Shown: positions 9,196 to 17,651 of the stretch, piece by piece
Numbering within the stretch: position 1 is the stretch's first letter
How the letters are laid out: each line of letters starts with the position of its first letter
Origin: G020353115 sp964389685
GTDB taxonomy: Bacteria > Bacteroidota > Bacteroidia > Bacteroidales > VadinHA17
Length of the DNA stretch: 35,768 nucleotides
Reading direction: 5' to 3'
NCBI GenBank assembly: GCA_964389685.1
Contig: CAYMFM010000040.1
Span: 1-35,768, forward strand
Notes under the pieces: generated by a model
Told to the model about the DNA's origin: nothing
The model's database searches: none
The model's input: the letters and a program-made list of their open reading frames with translations, nothing else
Position numbers and translations under genes: made by a program

Positions 9196-10950
9196 ATGAA
9201 AAAAGTAATTGTATTCGCTTTTGTATTTCTGGCCCTGATCTACTCCTGTAGTGAAGACTTCCTGGAAACCGTACCGCTTGGAAGGCTTTCAGAGAATGTT
9301 TTCTACACTGAAAAGGGTGTTAATGCATTGTTGATTGGTGCCTATGCCATGCTTGACGGAGCCGGTGCCGGAGGATGGGGTGGAGATTATGCCTGGGCCG
9401 GTGCAGTCACCAACTGGGTCTGGGGTTCCGTAGCTTCTGATGATGCATACAAAGGAACCACCGTTAGCGACCAGATTCCCATCAACCCGATCGAAAAGTG
9501 GGAGGTTATTACCACAAACGAGTATGTGAATAGCAAATGGGTTGCCAACTACGATGGGATAGGACGTGTGAACGATGTGTTGAAGGTTCTGGCAAAATCT
9601 TCAGGAATCAGTGAGGCTAAAGCCACACAGTTCAAAGCCGAGGCGCTGTTCCTGAGAGCCTGGTTCCATTTTGAATTGAGAAGGATCTACCGGGCAATTC
9701 CGTACATCACGGAAGACGTCGAGGATCCTACAAAGGTTCCAAATGATGTTGAAGTCTGGCCGATGATCGAGGCAGACATGCAATTTGCGATCGATAACCT
9801 GCCGGAACCGGAAGATCAGACCGATGTTGGCCGCCCCACGAAGTATGCCGCAATGGCTGTAATGGCAAGGATCCACCTGATGCAGAATGATTATACCGCT
9901 GCAGCACCCTTGCTGGATGCAATCATCAATAGTGGAAAATATTCTCTGATGCCGAATTTCCATGATAACTACAAGATCGAAACGAACAACAATGCAGAAT
10001 CGATCTTCGAGATCCAGTATTCCGTGAATGATGGCATCAATGAATCATTCAGCGCCGGATATGGCGATTGCCTCAATTTCCCGCAGGGTAATGAGTTGAT
10101 GACAACCTGCTGTGGTTTCCACCAGCCTTCACAGAGCCTGGTGAATGCTTTCAAGGTGGATGCCAGTGGGCTTCCTTTACTGGATACCTACAACGACACG
10201 GACCTGAAAAACGACCAGGGTGTAGGGTCAATTGAAACCTTTGTTCCCTTTACCGATGTGGTTGATCCGCGCCTCGACTGGACTGTCGGCCGGCGTGGTA
10301 TTCAATACCTCGATTGGGGACCCATGCGGGGCAACGACTGGATCCGGTCCCAGATTAATGGTGGACCTTACCTGCCGATCAAGAACATGTACTATCAGAC
10401 AGAACAGGGAATCCTCTCCACAACAACCGGCTGGGCTACCGGTGTAAATGCCAACAACTACCGTGCATACCGGTACGCTCACATTTTGCTCTGGAGAGCC
10501 GAATGTTATGTTGAGGCAAACGACCTGCCTTCAGCACTTGCTCTGGTTAACCAGGTCCGGACACGTGCACGAACCGGCTCCAGGGTTATGGGTTTGTGCA
10601 CCACCTATGAATTGCCATCCGGTGGTACATTTGCAGTTGATTACGGACAGGAAGCAGCCAATTACGACTGCCAGGACTATCTGTCATTTCCGGACCAGGC
10701 ATATGCCAGGAAAGCAGTCCAGATGGAGCTGCGCCTTGAGTTTGGAATGGAAGGACACCGCTTCTTCGACCTGAGACGCTGGGGTATAATTGCGAAAACG
10801 TTGCAGGACTTCGCCTTAGCAGATACACGCCTGCGTGGTTTCATGGCCCCTGCACAGTTTACTTCTCCGAAGGATGATTACTGGCCATTGCCTCAGGCTG
10901 CCATCGATGAGCAGGGTAGTGATATCCTTACCCAGGATCCGAATTATTAA
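9196..10950 (+). CDS. susD: SusD/RagB-family surface glycan-binding lipoprotein
   Basis: 584 aa. Lipoprotein signal ending LIYSC with the lipidated Cys at residue 18, followed by SEDFLETVPLGRLSENVFY, the usual start of mature SusD proteins. The N-terminal helical part (ALFLRAWFHFELRRIYRAIPYI) and the C-terminal RagB part (RKAVQMELRLEFGMEGHRFFDLRRWG) match the family. It binds oligosaccharides on the cell surface and lids the SusC pore. It forms an operon with susC. A strong terminator begins 22 bp after the stop codon, so the hydrolase genes further on probably need their own promoter. Confidence 0.96.
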   Translation: MKKVIVFAFVFLALIYSCSEDFLETVPLGRLSENVFYTEKGVNALLIGAYAMLDGAGAGGWGGDYAWAGAVTNWVWGSVASDDAYKGTTVSDQIPINPIEKWEVITTNEYVNSKWVANYDGIGRVNDVLKVLAKSSGISEAKATQFKAEALFLRAWFHFELRRIYRAIPYITEDVEDPTKVPNDVEVWPMIEADMQFAIDNLPEPEDQTDVGRPTKYAAMAVMARIHLMQNDYTAAAPLLDAIINSGKYSLMPNFHDNYKIETNNNAESIFEIQYSVNDGINESFSAGYGDCLNFPQGNELMTTCCGFHQPSQSLVNAFKVDASGLPLLDTYNDTDLKNDQGVGSIETFVPFTDVVDPRLDWTVGRRGIQYLDWGPMRGNDWIRSQINGGPYLPIKNMYYQTEQGILSTTTGWATGVNANNYRAYRYAHILLWRAECYVEANDLPSALALVNQVRTRARTGSRVMGLCTTYELPSGGTFAVDYGQEAANYDCQDYLSFPDQAYARKAVQMELRLEFGMEGHRFFDLRRWGIIAKTLQDFALADTRLRGFMAPAQFTSPKDDYWPLPQAAIDEQGSDILTQDPNY

Positions 10951-10972
10951 AAAATCTGATCATTTTCTATAG

Positions 10973-11002
10973 GAGGGTGCCACACGGCACCCTCTTTTTT
11001 TT
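10973..11002 (+). terminator. Strong intrinsic terminator of the susCD operon
   Basis: GAGGGTGCC (10973-10981), loop ACAC, and GGCACCCTC (10986-10994) form a perfect 9-bp GC-rich stem followed directly by eight T. It is a textbook Rho-independent terminator. Confidence 0.93.
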
Positions 11003-11008
11003 CTAAAC

Positions 11009-11040
11009 CCGACAGGGTCTTTAAGACCTGTCGGTGTTTT
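11009..11040 (+). terminator. Second hairpin, possible backup terminator
   Basis: CCGACAGG-G-TCT (11009-11020) pairs with AGACCTGTCGG (11024-11034) with one bulged base and a 3-nt loop. It is followed by TGTTTTATTT. It lies right after the main terminator. Confidence 0.5.
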
Positions 11041-11135
11041 ATTTGGCTCCAGAGGAGCAAAACATTGGTAGAAGAATTCGATTACACAAATAACAATCGC
11101 TCCGTAGGTGCGTAACTATTTGCACCGGTTTTTTA

Positions 11136-11166
11136 TTCGTCAGACGAACGGCAGTCGTCTGACGAA
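11136..11166. repeat. Perfect 12-bp-arm palindrome
   Basis: TTCGTCAGACGA (11136-11147) and TCGTCTGACGAA (11155-11166) are exact reverse complements with a 7-nt loop. It shares the CGTCAGAC core with the module that starts 28 bases later. It lies in the gene-free stretch 10951-12093, which holds only terminators and palindromes. Confidence 0.75.
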
Positions 11167-11193
11167 GCAGGAAAATAAAAATCCCCCCTTTAT

Positions 11194-11298
11194 CCGTCAG
11201 ACCGGCCGATCGGTCAGACGGGTCTTCCTGCCCTTCATCAGTCATCTCGTACTACGACTGTGGGAAGTATGTGCGTATGGCAGTTCGTGGTACGAGTT
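11194..11298. repeat. Two-palindrome repeat module, copy 1
   Basis: Palindrome 1 is CCGTCAGACCG (11194-11204) with CGGTCAGACGG (11211-11221), pairing except for a central A-A mismatch. Palindrome 2 is CTCGTACTACGA (11246-11257) with TCGTGGTACGAG (11285-11296), pairing with one mismatch around a 27-nt loop. The module ends GTTAA. The same two palindromes in the same order occur at 22709-22798. Confidence 0.8.
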
Positions 11299-11302
11299 AA
11301 CC

Positions 11303-11325
11303 CGAAAAATTCAAAGAATTTTTCG
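11303..11325. repeat. Perfect 10-bp-arm hairpin
   Basis: CGAAAAATTC (11303-11312), loop AAA, GAATTTTTCG (11316-11325). It directly follows the two-palindrome module and may be part of the same non-coding element. Confidence 0.6.
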
Positions 11326-11341
11326 CCATTTATGGCTGACG

Positions 11342-11441
11342 AAAAGTCAAATTCAAGTATGTCAACTGTTTCACTCAACAGTTATCTTCAAAACTGATGA
11401 AAATTTCATACCCAAACTTGAGGGTATTGAATTTGACTTTT
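11342..11441. repeat. Nested inverted repeats, 15-bp perfect outer core
   Basis: AAAAGTCAAATTCAA (11342-11356) is the exact reverse complement of 11427-11441, and similarity extends a few bases outward on both sides. Inside lies a smaller palindrome, AACTGTT-TCACTC-AACAGTT. It ends only 8 bases before the TTAACCCG element. Confidence 0.65.
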
Positions 11442-11448
11442 ATCAGGG

Positions 11449-11688
11449 TTAACCCGCATTATTCATGCAAAAACGCAGTGCATTGCATGAACCGGAGCGA
11501 AGCGGAGCTCAACGGAGTTAATGTGTGATGGATAGAGGGAAGCAATGCGGGAACCGAACTCGCCTTGAGCGAGTGAGCTCACCGAAGGTAAACCCCGACA
11601 AGAAAATACCCAAATTTGAGGATTGGAATGAACTCAAATTTGAGGTATTTCTTCGTCGTCAGGATTATTTATGAATAATCCGGGTTAA
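11449..11688. mobile_element. MITE-like element, family TTAACCCGCATTATTCATG, long copy
   Basis: 240 bp with terminal inverted repeats. The left end TTAACCCGCATTATTCAT (11449-11466) matches the reverse complement of the right end 11671-11688 at 17 of 18 positions. No open frame of note lies inside. The first 43 bases match the short palindromic copy at 2353 with one change. An internal inverted repeat pairs AATACCCAAATTTGAG with CTCAAATTTGAGGTATT (about 11606-11650). It fits a non-autonomous element mobilised in trans or a REP-type hairpin. No clear target-site duplication was seen. Confidence 0.6.
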
Positions 11689-11882
11689 TGGATCCATAGG
11701 ATGATGAAGAGTAGTTCTGATTTGGGTCTTTTCTGGTGCGGTCCATGCAACTCTTTACCGTTTAATATCCTTGTAGTTGGACCTTTTTTTTTGGCTGGCT
11801 ATCCCCAGGCTACCAACGTACCGCTCCTGATGGAGCGGAAAATGTCTCAGCCGATTACCCGGGGCTATTAATTATTTGACCC

Positions 11883-11913
11883 CTCGTCGCCCGATTCAAA
11901 CTCGGGCGACGAG
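11883..11913. repeat. Perfect GC-rich 12-bp-arm palindrome
   Basis: CTCGTCGCCCGA (11883-11894) and TCGGGCGACGAG (11902-11913) with a 7-nt loop. It lies 180 bp before the first GH16 gene. A 66-codon open frame over it has no protein-like character. Confidence 0.75.
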
Positions 11914-12093
11914 TAGTCGGAAGCTCTGCGATTTTTCCGAAGGTCCGAAGGACTCTTATAGAGAATCGCTTTGCGACAATCAGGGTTGCGCGTTTACGGT
12001 GCAGGTTTTCCGCATAAAACTATGGAAAAAACCGGATGGTTCAGTACATTTGTCGGTAGCTACTTTGGTTAAATAATAAGGCTTAAACGAACA

Positions 12094-14112
12094 ATGAGAG
12101 ACACACGATCAAAACAGCTGACAAGGATAATCCTTGCATTTATAACTTATTTTCTTCTAATTCATCATGTTACTTTCTCCCAGTGCCTCGAACTGGTATG
12201 GTCGGATGAATTTGACTATACCGGTCTGCCGGACCCAAACAAATGGACCTTTGAAACGGGTGGAAACTGGTATAACAACGAACTGCAATATTATCGTGAT
12301 GGCACCAACAATGCCGAAGTGATGAATGGTAAGCTGGTTATAACCGCTAAGGAGGAATCATTCGGCGGTAACGATTATACGTCAGCCAGAATGATCACCT
12401 TTCAAAACGGGGGATACTGGCAGTATGGAAAAGTGGAAGCAAGGATCAAGCTTCCATACGGACAGGGTATCTGGCCTGCTTTCTGGATGCTGGGGAAAAA
12501 TTTTGAAACCGTTCCCTGGCCGGCATGCGGGGAGATCGATATCATGGAGATGATCGGAGGGGGAGATAACGACAAAACCATCCATGGAACAGCCCACTGG
12601 GAAGACTACAACAGCAATCATGCGTATGTTGGTGGTTCGAAAACACTTTCAAGCGGCATCTATGCCGATGATTTTCATGTTTTTTCAATGGAATGGAATG
12701 CCCAGCAGATCAAGTGGTTCATGGATGGTATACAATACTATTCACTGGACATTTCTTCCCAGGATAAGAGTGAATTTGATGCCGAGTTTTTTATCATACT
12801 GAATGTGGCTGTTGGTGGCGACTGGCCTGGTAATCCCGATGCAACCACCGTCTTTCCGCAAACCATGGAAATCGATTACGTGAGGGTCTATTCCTCTGAA
12901 AATTACCTGAAAATTGTGGGGCCTGATGAGGTGTATAGCGCGGAACAGGATCTTCTGTATCAACTCCCGTATGATCCGGGTTCATCCTACTCCTGGTCTG
13001 TACCTGCAGGTGCTGAAATCACCACTCCTGTTGATTCCAATGCTGTATCCGTGAATTGGGGCTGCGAGGAGGGGACTATTGCGTGTAACATTACCACAGC
13101 ATGCGGAAATTATGAGCTGGAATATCCTGTCAAGCTGAAAGAGTATCAGATCACAGGGGATCACTTTTTTACGGATAACCAGACGGGAATGGCTTACTCG
13201 GTTCCGGAACTATCCGGTAATACGTATACCTGGTTTGTACCGCCGGGTGCAACCATAACCTCCGGACAGGGAACACATTCTATCCTGCTGGACATGGGAA
13301 CAGAAGAAGGACAGGTAAAAGTGGAAATTGAAAATGTTTGTGGAAAAGATACGCTGGTCAAACACCTCTTACACCCCGGACAATACCCCTATCCTGATCC
13401 AATGAAACCCCACATCCTGCCCGGCACCATCTATCCTGTTGAATTTGATTATGGCGGTGACGGAGTAGCCTATCACGATAATACAGCGGTGAACCAGGGA
13501 AATGCTTCCAGGCAGGATGAATATGTTGACACGGAATGGAACGATGGCGGAGAAACCATCGGTTATGTTTTAACAGGAGAATGGTTGGAATATACCATTC
13601 AGGTTGATACTCCAGGTGTTTATTTTACCGAACTGCGGGTTTCATCGGATATGACAACTCCCGGTCCAATGAAGATTCTCATCAATGGTGAGGACAGACT
13701 GGGGAACATTCCCATATCCTATACCGGTGGCTGGTCATCTTTTGTCTCCATATTCCCCGGCCAAATCCAGCTCTATGCCAGTGATACCCTGTTGCGTTAT
13801 GAAATTGTAAGTGGTGGTTTTAATATCGGACGGCTGAGGATTGTTTCATACGATCCCTCCTTAGTTCGAGAGGTATCTCCGGATATGATCCGGATCTTTC
13901 CAAATCCAACTGCGGATTTCATTACCGTGATAAGTCCTGAAGTCATTCGCCGGCTTGAGATCGTTACCCTTTCAGGAGAACTCGTTGAGGCATTATCCGT
14001 TGATGATTCATCTTCGTCATTCAGTGTAAACGGATTGAAACCTGGGATATATGCCTTGCGGATCACCACAAAAGGTGGAAAGCACATCATCAGGAAAATT
14101 ATTAAATTGTAA
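12094..14112 (+). CDS. T9SS-secreted GH16 endo-beta-1,3-glucanase (laminarinase-like) with CBM6
   Basis: 672 aa. Signal peptide about 1-30 (ends TFSQ). A GH16 catalytic domain spans about 33-268 with the signature GEIDIMEM at 146-153: nucleophile E147, D149, acid/base E152. ELQYY and WPAFWMLG are typical of GH16_3 laminarinases. Two short PKD/Ig-like repeats follow (SYSWSVPAGAEITTP at about 299 and TYTWFVPPGATITSG at about 377). A CBM6-type module covers about 445-584 (AYHDNTAVNQGN, WLEYTI). The type A T9SS sorting domain runs from about 598 (RIFPNPTADFITV) to the end. It would cut laminarin-type glucan outside the cell. It is separated from susD by palindrome-rich DNA, so it probably has its own promoter, which I could not place. 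Confidence 0.93.
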   Translation: MRDTRSKQLTRIILAFITYFLLIHHVTFSQCLELVWSDEFDYTGLPDPNKWTFETGGNWYNNELQYYRDGTNNAEVMNGKLVITAKEESFGGNDYTSARMITFQNGGYWQYGKVEARIKLPYGQGIWPAFWMLGKNFETVPWPACGEIDIMEMIGGGDNDKTIHGTAHWEDYNSNHAYVGGSKTLSSGIYADDFHVFSMEWNAQQIKWFMDGIQYYSLDISSQDKSEFDAEFFIILNVAVGGDWPGNPDATTVFPQTMEIDYVRVYSSENYLKIVGPDEVYSAEQDLLYQLPYDPGSSYSWSVPAGAEITTPVDSNAVSVNWGCEEGTIACNITTACGNYELEYPVKLKEYQITGDHFFTDNQTGMAYSVPELSGNTYTWFVPPGATITSGQGTHSILLDMGTEEGQVKVEIENVCGKDTLVKHLLHPGQYPYPDPMKPHILPGTIYPVEFDYGGDGVAYHDNTAVNQGNASRQDEYVDTEWNDGGETIGYVLTGEWLEYTIQVDTPGVYFTELRVSSDMTTPGPMKILINGEDRLGNIPISYTGGWSSFVSIFPGQIQLYASDTLLRYEIVSGGFNIGRLRIVSYDPSLVREVSPDMIRIFPNPTADFITVISPEVIRRLEIVTLSGELVEALSVDDSSSSFSVNGLKPGIYALRITTKGGKHIIRKIIKL

Positions 14113-14190
14113 TGCGTTGTGCGGTTTGCATTTCTAATATATTCATTTAGTGTAATTTGGTGTTTTTGTGCCTTGTGCCATAGGCATCCT

Positions 14191-14232
14191 CCCATAGGGA
14201 TCCCATTGGGGCTATGGGGGTGGCAATTTTTT
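14191..14232 (+). terminator. Possible terminator after the first GH16 gene
   Basis: CCCATAG (14191-14197) pairs with CTATGGG (14212-14218), and a T run begins a few bases later in GGCAATTTTTTT. The stem is short and the loop large. The stretch after it (CACTAAATCACTAAGACACTAAG) is a simple repeat of a kind common between genes in this phylum. Confidence 0.4.
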
Positions 14233-14299
14233 TCAGCCACTAAATCACTAAGACACTAAGAATCACAAAAATGCGTAAACTATTAATTATTAAAGGACT

Positions 14300-15082
14300 A
14301 TGAAAACCAAACCAATTTATTTATTTTATGTTATCATTTTTTTAATGACCGTTGCATGCACACAGCAAAAAACGCTTGTATGGAATGATGAGTTCGATTA
14401 CACCGGTCTGCCCGATTCAACAAAATGGAATTACAATGTCGGGGGGCACGGTTGGGGGAATCAGGAGCTCCAGTACTACACTGAAAAAAGGCAGGAAAAT
14501 GCACGGGTGGAAGAAGGAAACCTGATTATTGAAGCACGGTTGGAAAAAACCGAAGGAATGGATTTCTCCTCCGCCCGCCTGACGACAAAAAACAAAGGAG
14601 ACTGGACCTACGGTCGTGTTGAAGTACGGGCAAAAATACCCTCCGGAACCGGTGCCTGGCCGGCAATCTGGATGCTATATACTGACCGCAAATACGGAGG
14701 GTGGCCTGAAAGCGGGGAAATAGATATCATGGAATACGTTGGATATCAACCAGACACGATTCATGGGACCGTTCATACCGGTGCTTATAACCATACTAAA
14801 AATACCCAGAGAGGTGGTGAAATCCAGGTACCCACAGCCGAAGAGGAATTCCACATCTATGCCGTGGATTGGCAGCAAGATAAGATTGATTTCTTCGTGG
14901 ATGAGGATCTCTATTTTTCCTTTGAGAAAGAGTCGGATGACCCGGCGGCCTGGCCATTTAACCACAATTTTCATCTGATCATGAACATTGCTGTGGGAGG
15001 CACGTGGGGAGGACAGCAAGGTGTGGACAGTACCATATTTCCTCAGCAATTGGTTGTTGATTATGTCAGAGTGTACCAGTAA
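14300..15082 (+). CDS. GH16 endo-beta-1,3-glucanase lipoprotein (laminarinase-like)
   Basis: 260 aa, a single GH16 domain with no accessory module. The signal ends in lipobox TVAC with Cys20, so it is a lipoprotein, probably at the cell surface. The catalytic motif GEIDIMEY starts at 139 (E140, D142, E145). WNDEFDYTGLPDSTKW at the start and VDYVRVYQ at the end are typical GH16 boundaries. Its N-terminal domain start shares DEFDYTGLPD with the larger GH16 gene just upstream, which suggests related paralogues with split roles: one exported by T9SS, one tethered to the membrane. GH3 follows after 42 bp, so these two are probably co-transcribed. Confidence 0.94.
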   Translation: MKTKPIYLFYVIIFLMTVACTQQKTLVWNDEFDYTGLPDSTKWNYNVGGHGWGNQELQYYTEKRQENARVEEGNLIIEARLEKTEGMDFSSARLTTKNKGDWTYGRVEVRAKIPSGTGAWPAIWMLYTDRKYGGWPESGEIDIMEYVGYQPDTIHGTVHTGAYNHTKNTQRGGEIQVPTAEEEFHIYAVDWQQDKIDFFVDEDLYFSFEKESDDPAAWPFNHNFHLIMNIAVGGTWGGQQGVDSTIFPQQLVVDYVRVYQ

Positions 15083-15124
15083 TCCGATTGACTATATTTT
15101 TTACCTGAAAACAAGAAAAAAACC

Positions 15125-17383
15125 ATGAAAGCTTCAAGATTAAAAATTGTCAGTTTTTTCATTGCCGCCTTTATAGTTACTTTATTACTAACCTCCTGCG
15201 AATCAACCGGGAAGATGGAAGGTGCGGAAAAAGAAATCGCTCGGAAGGTCGATTCGGTACTATCGCTGATGACCCTGGAAGAGAAAGTGGGTCAGCTCAT
15301 GCAGTATTCGGGATTTGGAGAATTCACCGGACCGGTGTCCGATGATCACAATTATATGGAGGTTCTGAAGAATGGGATGGTGGGCTCGATGCTGAATGTG
15401 AATGGGGCGGAATACACCCGGAAACTCCAGCAAGTTGCTGTTGAGGAGACCCGCCTGGGAATCCCCCTGATTTTTGGTTATGATATCATACACGGGTACA
15501 GGACCATTTTCCCGGTTCCGCTGGCAGAAACGGCATCCTGGGATATGGAATTGATCGAAACCTCAGCACGTGTTGCAGCTGCTGAAGCAGCAGCTGCAGG
15601 CCAGCACTGGACCTTTGCACCAATGGTCGATATTGCAAGAGATCCCAGATGGGGCAGGGTTATGGAAGGAGCAGGCGAGGATCCCTTCCTGGGTAGCCTG
15701 GTTGCTGCTTCAAGGGTAAAAGGCTTTCAGGGTAATGACCTGGCAGACCACAGTACCATCGTCGCCTGTGCCAAGCATTTTGCAGCCTATGGCGCTGCTA
15801 TGGCAGGCAAGGATTACAATACGGTCGATATTTCCAACCGGACACTGCATGAAATTTACCTGCCACCCTTTAAGGCAGCACTGGATGCCGGAGTGGAAAC
15901 GTTTATGAGCTCCTTCAATGAGATCAATGGGGTCCCGGCAACGGCAAACCGATATATCCTGACCGATCTGTTAAAGAAGGAATGGAATTTCAAGGGATTC
16001 ATTGTGTCTGACTGGTCTTCGATCAGGGAATTGATCCCCCATGGGGTGGCAACAAATGAATACGAAGCAGGTTACCTTGCCATGAATGCCGGTGTAGATA
16101 TGGATATGATGGGCCTCATCTATGATCCGCAGCTTTTCCAGTTAATGGATGATGGCAAAGTATCCCAATCTCAGTTGGATGATGCTGTCCGAAGAATATT
16201 AAGGGTGAAATTCAAACTCGGGCTGTTTGATGATCCGTACAGGTATTGTAATGAAGAGCGGGAAAAGGAGGTGATCATGAATGAAGAACATCTGGAGATA
16301 GCCCGGGATGTGGCGAGAAAATCGATTGTGTTGCTGAAAAATGAAAATAACCTGCTTCCCCTCGACCCGGATAAGATAAAAACCATAGCACTGGTCGGAC
16401 CGATGGCTGATAATCAGTTTGATATGATCGGTGAATGGTCGGCAAGGGGAAATCCGGCAGAAGCGATCTCATTGCTTGAAGGATTAAAGAATAGCCTGGA
16501 AGGAAAAGCTCAGATCGTGCATGCCAAAGGTTGCCAGATAACAGGTGAGGATAAAAGCGGTTTTTCCGAGGCTATCCGTGCCGCCAGGGCTGCTGATGTT
16601 GTTGTTGCTGCTGTCGGGGAATCTAAATTTATGTCCGGAGAGGCTTTATGCCGCAGTGATATTGGACTTCCCGGTGTACAGAAAGAGTTTATCATGGAAC
16701 TGCAGAAAACCGGAAAACCCATTATTGTTGTGCTGATGAATGGCAGACCATTAGCCATTCCCTGGGTGAAAGAGAATGTACCTGCTATACTGGAAACATG
16801 GTTCCTCGGAACACAGGCAGGGCCTGCCATTGCAGATGTCCTTCTCGGGAAATACAATCCTTCCGGGAAATTGCCCGTTACCTTTCCCGTATCGGTTGGT
16901 CAGGTTCCTATTTTCTACAGCTATAAAAACACGGGCCGCCCACCGATCCCTGGGATCCGCTGGAATTCGAAATACCTGGATATTCCCGTTGAACCACTTT
17001 TCCCCTTCGGATACGGTTTGAGCTACACTACCTTTGAATACTCTGAAATAACGCTGAGTGATACAATACTCTTACCCGGTGGTGAATTAACAGCAGAGGT
17101 AACTGTAAAGAACACAGGAGTCAGGGATGGTGAAGAGATCATTCAACTCTACATCAGGGACCTGGTTGGTAGTGTTACCAGACCTGTCCTGGAATTGAAG
17201 GGATTCAGAAAAGAAAGTATACCGGCAGGTGAATCCGTAACGGTCCTGTTTACTATAACGGAAGAGGATCTTAAATTTTATGATATCAACATGGAATTTA
17301 CCGCCGAACCTGGAGATTTTGAAGTGTTTATCGGACCCAATTCGGTAGAACTTAAAAAAGCGAAATTTACGTTTATGGAATAA
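15125..17383 (+). CDS. bglX: GH3 beta-glucosidase lipoprotein
   Basis: 752 aa. Lipobox LLTSC with Cys25. The GH3 N-terminal barrel covers about 45-380: KH motif at K217-H218 and the nucleophile D296 in GFIVSDWSS. The C-terminal alpha/beta sandwich starts at about 400 (SIVLLKNENNLLPL), and a fibronectin III-like domain ends the protein (ITLSDTILLPGGELTAEVTV onward). Length and domain order match BglX-type beta-glucosidases. It would hydrolyse laminari-oligosaccharides from GH16 and SusC uptake to glucose, in the periplasm or at the membrane. The gene symbol rests on family resemblance only. The start codon is supported by the lipoprotein signal. Confidence 0.93.
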   Translation: MKASRLKIVSFFIAAFIVTLLLTSCESTGKMEGAEKEIARKVDSVLSLMTLEEKVGQLMQYSGFGEFTGPVSDDHNYMEVLKNGMVGSMLNVNGAEYTRKLQQVAVEETRLGIPLIFGYDIIHGYRTIFPVPLAETASWDMELIETSARVAAAEAAAAGQHWTFAPMVDIARDPRWGRVMEGAGEDPFLGSLVAASRVKGFQGNDLADHSTIVACAKHFAAYGAAMAGKDYNTVDISNRTLHEIYLPPFKAALDAGVETFMSSFNEINGVPATANRYILTDLLKKEWNFKGFIVSDWSSIRELIPHGVATNEYEAGYLAMNAGVDMDMMGLIYDPQLFQLMDDGKVSQSQLDDAVRRILRVKFKLGLFDDPYRYCNEEREKEVIMNEEHLEIARDVARKSIVLLKNENNLLPLDPDKIKTIALVGPMADNQFDMIGEWSARGNPAEAISLLEGLKNSLEGKAQIVHAKGCQITGEDKSGFSEAIRAARAADVVVAAVGESKFMSGEALCRSDIGLPGVQKEFIMELQKTGKPIIVVLMNGRPLAIPWVKENVPAILETWFLGTQAGPAIADVLLGKYNPSGKLPVTFPVSVGQVPIFYSYKNTGRPPIPGIRWNSKYLDIPVEPLFPFGYGLSYTTFEYSEITLSDTILLPGGELTAEVTVKNTGVRDGEEIIQLYIRDLVGSVTRPVLELKGFRKESIPAGESVTVLFTITEEDLKFYDINMEFTAEPGDFEVFIGPNSVELKKAKFTFME

Positions 17384-17400
17384 GCAGGATTCCTCTTAAG

Positions 17401-17631
17401 AATAAAATCCCCCTTGATCCCCCTTTTTCAAAAGGGGGACAACGGAAAGGTGGAAATTAACTTGTCCCCCTTGTGCCAAAGGCATGCCTTCGGCAGTGGA
17501 GGGGGACTATATGGGGATTGGTGTAAGAGAAAAGAAATCCCCCTTAATCCCCCTTTTATGTTTAAGGGGGACAACATGAATAAGGAAGGTGACTCGTCCC
17601 CCTTAGCAAAGGGGGAATTAAAGGGGGATTG
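17401..17631. repeat. Palindromic repeat unit around the DUF559 gene, copy 1
   Basis: 231 bp made of two blocks. Block A, 17401-17470, starts AATAAAATCCCCCTTGATCC and contains the stem CCCCCTTTTTCAAAAGGGGG. Block B, 17502-17631, contains CCCCCTTTTATGTTTAAGGGGG and CCCCCTTAGCAAAGGGGG. Both blocks recur after the nuclease gene: A at 18021-18090 (one mismatch) and B at 18340-18469 (identical by eye). A short stretch (17471-17501) between A and B differs from copy 2. Open frames across it read only repeat sequence. Confidence 0.88.
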
Positions 17632-17651
17632 TAACAAAGAAATTCAAATAC

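Noticed and set aside
11108..11452. Open frame of 114 codons on the plus strand
   Set aside because: It runs through several palindromes (11136, 11194, 11246, 11303) and into the MITE-like element, has no recognisable domain, and its composition follows the repeats.
11876..12076. Open frame of 66 codons ahead of the GH16 gene
   Set aside because: It covers a perfect 12-bp-arm palindrome and has no protein-like features.
12094..15082. The two GH16 genes as a recent tandem duplication
   Set aside because: They share GH16 motifs but differ widely in the rest of the catalytic domain, in signal type and in accessory domains; they are better seen as older paralogues.
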